Shown here in pieces: positions 55,801 through 64,000 of a DNA stretch of 64,000 bases; position 1 is the first letter of the stretch, and every line of letters starts with the position of its first letter. The stretch lies in contig NC_065918.1 of NCBI RefSeq assembly GCF_905147045.1, forward strand, positions 9,796,001 to 9,860,000, in the 5' to 3' direction. A program made the position numbers and the translations under genes. Below the pieces are notes generated by a model. It ran no database searches. It was given only the letters and a program-made list of their open reading frames with translations, and was not told where the DNA came from. This stretch comes from Nymphalis io (lineage: Eukaryota > Arthropoda > Insecta > Lepidoptera > Nymphalidae).

Positions 55801-58800
55801 ACAGGACCCATGAATTTTAATTAAGCACATTTTATTTTCATTATTATTCAAATTAGATCACTATTATTAAGTATAAAGTTTTAATGAAATCCGTAATTCA
55901 CACAAGAGATGGAAAGCAGAAGAGCGAATTTTATTTTAAAAAGTTTTTTTTATATAATGATTGATATGTTCATGTACAGAATAGGTTTATTTTACATACA
56001 TTTCAATTCTTCCAATATGTTCGAATAAGCGCTAAATGTGATAACAAAAATATACATCTTGTGAGCTGTTCGCAAGATTGCGTACTAATGTTGGGGAAAG
56101 CTCAAAGACGGCCTCGGGCATAAATGACCGACCAGTTGGATGTAATCATCTCGACTATAGAGTCTAGTGAATGACCGACAAGTCTAATAGAAATCTCTGG
56201 AAAGGCACTCCTATCCTACGTTAATAATGATTTACATTGATGGTCTATCTGCTTTTAGGTACCCAACATCAAAATGTTAAGACAAAAATATTATTTAATG
56301 AAACTCGAATTTAAACAAAATAGCTAAAATATGTTACCTTAAAATAAATCTGTGGCTTATAATATAAGTGAAATATATGTATTATAGACGAGTTATCTCA
56401 CAGAGGCAATCTCTACATTGTTATTAATAACGGATTGATGTCATGCATCTCAATTTCATAGACAATCGTCCCTATCTCAATTACAGATCAATACTAAAAT
56501 TTAGTCGGACGAGATCGTAGAACTATTTGTTTTAAGAGCATTTTCTCTCAAATACATTTCTCCTGTAATGGTCTAATAAAGTTTTTTTTTATTTTACATC
56601 AGTCCTCCTAATGCAATTTTTGTATAAATTTCAAAGATCGAATAAAGGTGGAAATAAATTAAATGTAATAAAAAACTATTAACAATGCAATTACCAAAAT
56701 TTTTATAAATTATTTTTTCATTAATGCTCTTTTTTCTGTCTTTGATAGCACATCTGTTATTCTGATGAACAACTTGCGGAGTAGATATTCACAATAGTTT
56801 TTAATCATAAATAAATACCGTTTATGCCATTCAAAATAGGTGTGTCTAAAAACTTAATAAAATACCATTTTCTAAGAAGCTGCGGGACGCCCTAAAACCT
56901 TTCGGGTGACAATCAATATGACCGGTTGTTCAAGAAAACAGGTTAGAAGAAGAAACATATAATTATCATTTATAAATAATAATAATAAAAAGTATAGTAA
57001 TATTAGAAATGAACAAAGATTTTAGAATTAATTTGGATATAAGTTTTCATTTTCATTGATGTTATATGAAACATAAAGTTGAAAATAATAACTGTCATCT
57101 ATATCAATGTCAGCGAATCTGAAATCAAGAGTTTGGCGTTTGCGATTATGTAGTACCTTATGGTATTATTATTTACAAAAAAGGAAAAACAAGTCAATAA
57201 ATATATTTTCCTTAACTGATCTTTTAGGATTATTTTTGAACTAATTTCTTGAATACTAGCTGTGCCGGCGGTTTCCCCGCGTATAACTTAAATAAATCAC
57301 TAAGAGACTTCACTGGACGACATTTATAAAAACATGCAGATACGTGTACACGTGGCTATGTGGTCAGCTCTAAAGCCGGTCATCAGGCCGGAGTGTACAG
57401 TGACGTCACTCCTCGACTGGTTTTCGAAACTATTTCGTATTGCAGTTATTGAACGGCTACAGTAACTTCGATTTTTACATTTACTATTTTGAGAGATCTA
57501 TTGGCTACGTAGCAAGTTGTGTCGATTGTTTTTTGAAGGTTTGTATGTTTCTTTTTTTCGTAATTTTGTATTTGTCGTTTCGAGTTGCGTCACTGAGCAA
57601 ATGGACTTGTTTTAATATTCTAAATATTTTGCGCATAACATATATTTAAGGTTTTAAACTAAAAATATATATTTAACTAACTTATTTTTTTTCTATTTTG
57701 CTTAATACCAAAAAACGTAAGTAAAAAGCAGTCATGCTAACAGGGTCAACAAATATTTTAATGTTTTTACTTCCAAATCAAGGTTATTATTTTTCGTAGC
57801 TTCATTCAAGCGTGCAGGTGCGAGCGCCACATAATAGTCGTACCCCGTTATTTAGAATCGTTAACAAACTTTTACTCGCTCTCTGGCGGAAGATTTGCTG
57901 TTATTTTGAATTTAATACCAGACTGTGACATACATTCAAAATCAATTTTACTGTGTAAAATTATAGGAACCTAGATTAATCTTAGCTAATATCATTTAAA
58001 TATTATTAGTATGTACTTAAATACCCTTATTTTTTTTTCTAATAACAAGTACACTTTACAATAAAATACTATTTTCAATAACGTCACTTAAGGAGTGATT
58101 TAATTTGATTTTGACGGCATAATCAATTCAATAATAATATATATTAAATAAATTATTTCATTATGAACAATGAAATGATTATGTCCTTGTAAAGAAGATA
58201 TTGCTTACCTGTTTGTTTTATAAAATTGATAAAATCGATTCTTTGTAATAAAGTATAAGCTAAATGTCATTTCTGTGCGTTTCGTGATAAGGTCTGCCAA
58301 GTTACCTGTGGAAAGATAAAAACTCCAATATAATTTAGATTTAGCAGGCATATTTCTGATGATGTTGTCATTAAATCGGTAGTGACAGGGCTAATGCCTT
58401 TATGAACTTTACTAAAAAAAGACCTACAAATTATGCAATTTAGTTACTATTTTATTATTCTTATTTAGTTTTTAGTTACGTAAAATAAATATGATTTCAA
58501 ATTGGTTAAACGGGGTGGATTATTTTATGTAGGCGCTACTTGGAACTAATTCAATATAATTATTAGAAAGCAAATTATTATATATTAAATATAAAAATGA
58601 AATTTATATAATGTGGTCATTACAAGCACCTAATACTCTTAATCAAATTAAGATATTTAAATTACCAACGATTCGGAGTGTTTTACTTCAACGATGAGGT
58701 AGGAAGACGGAGCGGTAAGCAGACGTAGCTCTTTAATATAATACCGCATACAATTATACGTAAGAAGTCCAATCAATTTAAAATAACATTAGCAAAATCG

Positions 58801-60870
58801 TTGACTCGTCTGTATGACTTTAACAGGATTTAAAAATAGAATAGTTAGGGGTCTGACAACTGAGTATTGACAATTAATATTACTTCATTATTTTGTAAGC
58901 CCCGAATTTGGTTGTTTTATCTTTTTGAAGTTCAAATGTGGGCTGTAAACGTTGTAAGCGGCAATTGTTCAATGATAAGACCGCCCCTTGCATGCTATTT
59001 TTTATATTCACAGTATTAAGATTTTTTTTTCTTTTATATTTTTTTCTTCTTTGGACACTCAATAAAAAAAAATATTTATTATTATTGTATCAATGTCTTC
59101 AGGATTTTATGGCACAATATGACACACCGCTTTATATATAACCACCACAACTAAAGGCAAAACTCGCGATCCATTCGATGATATAATTATTATAATTTTC
59201 CACCATCTCTATATTGTATTTGTCGTCGTAGTATAATATATATATAATAGTAATATGCAGTAAATATTCCTATTTATCCTACTAATAAAACAGTTAATTC
59301 AAATAAAAATCACACCCTAATAAGACTGTATTTTTCTATTAATATGTAAATCCGAAGAATATAACGAAGTGTCTTTGAGCTCGAACATTTCTGAAGGATG
59401 AATACGGTTTCAATTTCTATGTTGTTATGTCTCAACACAACATACTAGCTGGGCTCGGGCGGAACTCGAGATCGATACTCTTTGTATTACAGGTATTGTT
59501 GTATTTATGGAAGTTTCAATTTAGCAAGCTTAGAAGCCATTATTTCCTACACCTAATTAAAAATATAATAGATATGTTTGTCATGTACGTACAGCACTTT
59601 AAGCAGGTTCTAGCTACTTTTTATACATACTGATATTTGTGCACTATAATATCTCCCGCGCAGTTGGCTAATCTCTCTTTTGATCGGCTGCCGTGGCCGA
59701 AATCGGTCAGGATCATCATCATCATACATATATCGTGAATTTACATTTCTTAAACGACTTTTGCTTTAAAATTAACAACAACTCTCAGATTAATTACAAC
59801 CTTATTATTATATATCAAGGCCCACACAATCTTTGCGACTTATAAGTTTGAAATATATCGGCTCGGCGACCGTGGTTAGTGAGCGAAGGTCGCCCAGTCG
59901 GCTATTTTCCGCAACATGTGTTGGAGAAGTGACCCTAGCAATTCGTTTTTGTAAAATATTGGACGATTTACTACATCAGAGGGAATCGCTAATTGTATTT
60001 TTATCGGAAAAGTAGAACTCAATGAAAATTACTGAATTAAATAAAAATTAAAGGTGGAACAAAAATAAATAATGAGTAGTTAACCACGCCATTAATAATT
60101 AACTACTTAAGACAAATTATTCAAGACGAACAGTCAAAATACTTATTTATTAGAAATTTTTGTATTTTAGTAAGAAAAAAAAACATCAAATAATCAATGA
60201 GCATGTGAATTATGGCAACGAGGTATAGGTATCACATTCGCCGTCGATCAGGATAATTATTATGTAAATACTGCTCGCTCAATGTGAATAATGGAAATTT
60301 TAATTAGCCCCTGGTATAATTATGTTCATTTATATTTAACTGGCCACACGGGTAAAATTAAGATATAATGTCAATTTCTTTAAAATTATAAAAATATATT
60401 AATCATAATTAACGATCCCGTGGTCGTATTGCAAACTCTTCCAACTTCAATTTTATTGTTTATTTTTAAATACCTGATATATACATTATTATTATTATTA
60501 GATTTATTTACATATGGTAGGTTCATTATTTATTTTTAAACGATTTATACTAGCTTGACATCACATTTTTAAATTTCAGTTAGATAGGGATCTAACTAAA
60601 GTGTAAAAAATATGAAATAGATTTTAACAATCGACGAATACGTTTGAAAATTTGCAAATATAAGGGAAATGTTTGACACCGAAAAATATTTATAAAGTTT
60701 ATTTTATAACTACTATAGTAGCAGACAACTGATCAAAATTATCTTTAACCATTACCCATTTTTATTACCCATATTGTTAAAGAAATTCTACCGCCATTTG
60801 TTCAATATTTGTTTTATTTCTGCTGCTGTCAGTATCAATGTGTGAAGGGGAAGGGAAGATTTTATATACT
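52825..60870. other. Presumed long first intron or gene-poor region
   Basis: AT-rich, with a few GC-richer islands: 54240-54380 (GCCGGCTAAGATGCAGCCGC, partly self-complementary), 56070-56230 (repeat-like), 57250-57450 (a palindromic TGACGTCA, CRE-like, at about 57400) and 59655-59730 (GGCTGCCGTGGCCGAAATCG, a repeat end). None contains a supported exon. Confidence 0.4.
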
Positions 60871-60879
60871 CTATGTCCT

Positions 60880-60995
60880 TATCCGTATCCCTTAAAACGT
60901 GTATGCAAAATTTTATGATGATTGGTTGAGTTAAGAAGCGAAAGCGTAACATACAAACCAACTCATGTTCGCTTTTATAATATTAGTAAGGATAG
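60880..60995 (-). mobile_element. Helitron-like element, minus-strand fragment
   Basis: Reads towards lower coordinates from CTATCCTTACTAATATTATAA, the family 5' motif, with AAGCGTAACATACAAACC and AAAATTTTATGATGATTGG blocks as in related copies. Confidence 0.55.
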
Positions 60996-60999
60996 TGTT

Positions 61000-61445
61000 T
61001 GAGATAGCTGTTTGTATGAAATCAAAAAAATCAAACATTTGAATAAAACTAACACTGTAACATTGGTGTATAAATGAACTATTTCGATATGTTTGTATTG
61101 TATGAAACTTTGTATGTTCATTTGAATATATGAAAGGTGATAACCTCGAGTGTTCTGTTCGTGTTATTGAGCATATCATATATTATATCATTTGTGTTAT
61201 ATTTGGTTTGTGGATCAAAATAAACCACAATGTATTCTAGTTTTCCATAATCATCGAAAATGCATTAATTAATTATTCATGTCACGATACATTTCAATAA
61301 GCTTAAAATTAATTGTTAACATTTACGAATAATAATGCAAATAATAGAAATGAAATTTGCCGATTTGAGTTTAAACATAATACATTTTCACTATTAAGTC
61401 ATATTATAAAATTAATGATTTCTTGTTTTGTAATCTTTGCGTTTA
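61000..61445. other. Intergenic or intronic, nothing recognised
   Basis: AT-rich; no frame or repeat. Confidence 0.3.
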
Positions 61446-61447
61446 TT

Positions 61448-61748
61448 GTGGTAGGGTATTTTTCTGGTGGTAAGGCTTTGAGCAGGCCCGTCTCTGTGGG
61501 TACCATCAGTAATTCAGCGGATAAGCAGCATTACTTAGTATTGTTGCGTTCCGCTTTGAAGGGTGAGTGAGCCAGTGTAACTACAGGCATAAGGGACATA
61601 ACATCTCAGTTACCAAGGTTTGTGGCGCATTAGCCATGTAAGGAATGGTTATTATTTCTTACATCGTCAACATCTATGGGCTGTGGTGAAAATTTACCAT
61701 CAGGTGGCCTATTTGTTCGTCCGCCTGCCTATAACATAAAAAAAAATA
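61448..61748 (-). repeat. Interspersed repeat family B, near-complete copy
   Basis: Minus-strand GAAGGGTGAGTGAGCCAGTG, ACAGGCATAAGGGACATAAC, ACCATCAGGTGGCC and GTTCGTCCGCCTGCCTATAA. A 2-bp-scale mosaic of changes but full length. Confidence 0.85.
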
Positions 61749-61814
61749 TATTGTTAGCAGTCTCCTTTTACTTATTCTCCTTCATAATTAAAATTATTTG
61801 TTTGTCCTCTTCAC

Positions 61815-62004
61815 ATTAATAAACCATTCAACCGATTGTGATGAATGTTTTTTGTTGAATTGTTTTGCGTACTACCGCGAAGGTGCCCCGAGACCAGACC
61901 AGAAAATACAATAATTTCCTAACATATGTTTGTCCTTCAATAAATGCATACATGTACGTCTTGTGTAGACCCTTATTCTGAACGCGCAAAAACGGGAAAG
62001 CTAG
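61815..62004 (+). mobile_element. Helitron-like element, 3' part
   Basis: AAACCATTCAACCGATTGTG resembles the usual inner block, and the end GCGCAAAAACGGGAAAGCTAG before T is a CTRR end preceded by a short GC stem. The 5' end is missing. Confidence 0.5.
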
Positions 62005-62009
62005 TTAGT

Positions 62010-62450
62010 TTTAAATAAACGTGTTATAAGCAATTGTTTTAAATTTTTTTATTATTTTCATAGTACATTTTGTACAATAACTCATAGAATTGCAGCATAT
62101 TCATACTGGAAATTTTAAAATAGAAACATTTTCGCAAAAAACTGGAGATGGAATTGCACAATTGTCAATCATTCGTTAAAAAGAATGCTAAAAAGAAAAA
62201 TATTTCAAAAGCTCTGGTTACCTCTACTAATAATTGCATTGTTAATATTCAGTCGGGTACCTATTCGATCCATATTATGCCATTCGTCATTATACAAATT
62301 TGTATTTCATTTAATAAAAACAATTACATTATATTAGGTTATTCTTATAAATTTTTAAATAAAGTTAAAATTTATAATTAATATATTAATATAAATCTTA
62401 ATTATAAGTGAGTTGACTTTTTTATTATGACAAATACTTTTGCTGTCTAT
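62010..62450. other. AT-rich spacer next to the right-hand R1 element
   Basis: No gene or repeat recognised. A 7-bp inverted repeat CTATTGG/CCAATAG lies at about 62447-62465, right at the R1 breakpoint. Confidence 0.3.
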
Positions 62451-62454
62451 TGGC

Positions 62455-64000
62455 GCCACCAATAGTGGCCAACACCTCTCGCTGCCAAGCATAGCGTTAA
62501 TCACGCTCGGCAGCGAGATGTCTCCGCCAACTATCGCCGCTAGGGTATGCCTCTGGGGCCCCCACGCAGCACACTCCGTCAAAGTGTGATGTGCCGTGTC
62601 CAGTGGCGCACCACACTCATGGCAGGAGGGTGATATCTGCCGCTTCGCTATCCCGTGCAGGTACTTACCGAAGCAGCCGTGTCCGGTAAGCACCTGCGTC
62701 AGTCTAAACGTAAGTGTGCCGCTCCTTCTTGTTACCCAGCGATTCAAGTGGGGGCGGATCGCCTCCACTGTCGTCAGGCCTGCTAATGGGGATCTCAGAT
62801 CCTCCTCCCATCTGTGAATGAGAGCTTGTTGGGCTACAGACCTTATTCGCCCCACCTCCGCTGATCCTAGACGGTCGCCATTCGCCCTGGCTTCCACCCG
62901 AAACCGATGCACTTCCGCGAGTACCTCGGCCTGGAGTTCCTAGGGCAGATCACTCGCGAGAAGTGTCGCCACCGTCCACGACACCGTACGGTAACCTCGT
63001 ACCGCTCTCACCGCTATAACTCTCTGCGGTCTCCTCAGAAGAGCTCTATTACGATCGGTGAGAGCGTCTACCCATATGGGTGCACCATATAGCGCCATGG
63101 AGCGCAGTACACCGGCGTATAATCGCCGGCATGGTGATTCCGGCCCTCCCACATTAGGTAGGAGGCGCCTAAGGCGGCTGCGGCATTAATGAGTTTCGGG
63201 CTCAATTGGACAAAGTGCTGCCTGAAGCACCATCTTCCGTCCAGGATCAGACCCAGATACCTCATCTGGGCCTTCACCTTTATCACTGTCCCTTGGACAG
63301 TGATACACGCTCCACGAGGGGGACCCCGATGTGGACCGTGGAATAAGAGGGCCTCCGTTTTAGAGATGGAGACTTTCAAGCCCAACATTTCTATCCGGTC
63401 CATCGTGAGCGACGTTCCAACTTCGGCCAGGATGGCCGCCTCTTGGAAATATCGCCCCGTCGCCGTGAGTAAAGTGTCATCCGCGTAGCACAACAGCCCC
63501 ATCCCAGGAAGGACAGGTGCCCGCAGGAGCCAGTCAAAGCCGACGTTCCACAGGATTGAGCCGAGAACGGACCCCTGTGGAACGCCACAGCCTACCTGAC
63601 GTCGAACAATTTGTCCATCGCTCCCCTCCCAGAGGACCATCCGATCCTGGAGGTATGCCCCCAGAAGCCTCCTAAGATAGGAAGGCACCCCATGATATTG
63701 AAGCGCCTCTCTTATTGTCTCGAAAGGAAGACTGTTGAAGGCGTTCGCCGCGTCCAGCGATACTGCCAGGACCACATCCCCTCGGGCCACCGCCTCCATG
63801 GTCCTGGTCTTTAGGGTATTCAGGGCGTCGATGGTTGATCGACCCGCCCTGAACCCGTATTGAGACCCGGTCCCACTTCCTCGAGATGCTGAACAAGACG
63901 GGCAGCGAGAATTTTCTCGAAGAGTTTGCCCGTCTCATTCAGCAGTACAATTGGCCTGTATGCCGAAGGAGATTCTAGAGGAATGCGCCAACAACCTTGG
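62455..64000 (-). mobile_element. R1-clade non-LTR retrotransposon (copy C), lacking its 3' end and running off the window
   Basis: Same family as copy B near the left edge, sharing LTGHGCFGKYL and CHECGAP-DTA-HTL-ECAAW almost word for word. The minus-strand element starts beyond 64000. It stops at about 62455 inside the last conserved block, before the FCENVM segment, arginine tail, 3' untranslated region and poly(A). Loss of the 3' end is unusual for a non-LTR insertion and implies a later deletion or rearrangement. Confidence 0.85.
62458..64000 (-). pseudogene. R1-type ORF2 reverse transcriptase, frameshifted
   Basis: On the minus strand: YRPIVLLNETGKLFEKILA, then (after a shift near 63870) YGFRAGRSTIDALNTL, then SLDAANAFNSLPFETI with the motif A Asp, GVPQGSVLGSILWN (motif B), and CYADDTLL with the catalytic YADD box (about 63470-63495). 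After shifts near 63150 and 62925 come the ALLRRPQR-IAVR block, TGHGCFGKYL and the zinc-knuckle-like CHECG...H...C motif. The catalytic residues are kept but at least three frameshifts break the protein. The upstream endonuclease domain, if present, lies outside the window. Confidence 0.85.

Overview
The window is animal nuclear DNA and almost certainly lepidopteran, probably nymphalid-like. It is AT-rich, has GT-AG introns and long gene-poor stretches, and is packed with moth and butterfly type repeats: a tRNA-derived SINE, a roughly 300-bp interspersed family, Helitron-like elements starting TCTATACTAATATT and ending CTAG, R1-clade non-LTR retrotransposons, a mariner relic, a jockey-like LINE relic and a PIF/Harbinger deletion derivative. 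Nothing looks prokaryotic; there is no operon, CRISPR array or rRNA gene. The species call is inference from repeats, not from an identified gene.

Layout. (1) 1-1655: two 3' ends of R1-clade elements in a row on the minus strand; the inner one is 5'-truncated and flanked by a 15-bp target-site duplication. (2) 3238-6495: an intact, intronless 1085-codon gene for a type I membrane protein with four thrombospondin type 1 repeats, two laminin-G-like domains, one Ig-like domain and one membrane span. (3) 7635-9234: a complete four-exon minus-strand gene for an SLC66A3/PQLC3-type PQ-loop membrane protein, convergent with (2). (4) 9.3-40 kb: gene-poor, dominated by repeats. I could still pick out small exon-like islands at 18839-18929 and 36058-36303 and an unexplained 161-codon frame at 12999-13484. 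(5) 40425-43269: a three-exon orphan class A GPCR in which the residues at the DRY and NPxxY switches are replaced. (6) 43.3-52.3 kb: repeats, including a decayed mariner transposase. (7) 52739-52824: the signal-peptide exon of a plus-strand secreted or membrane protein; the rest of that gene lies in or beyond a very long first intron. (8) 62455-64000: a frameshifted R1-clade reverse transcriptase of the same family as the left-edge element, running off the window.

The genes show no sign of acting in one pathway: three unrelated membrane or secretory proteins plus one unidentified secretory first exon. The most unusual features are the degenerate-switch GPCR, the TSP1/LamG/Ig receptor on a single exon, the candidate hidden exons near 36 kb, and a recurring pattern of near-perfect short-loop foldback hairpins across 11-50 kb.
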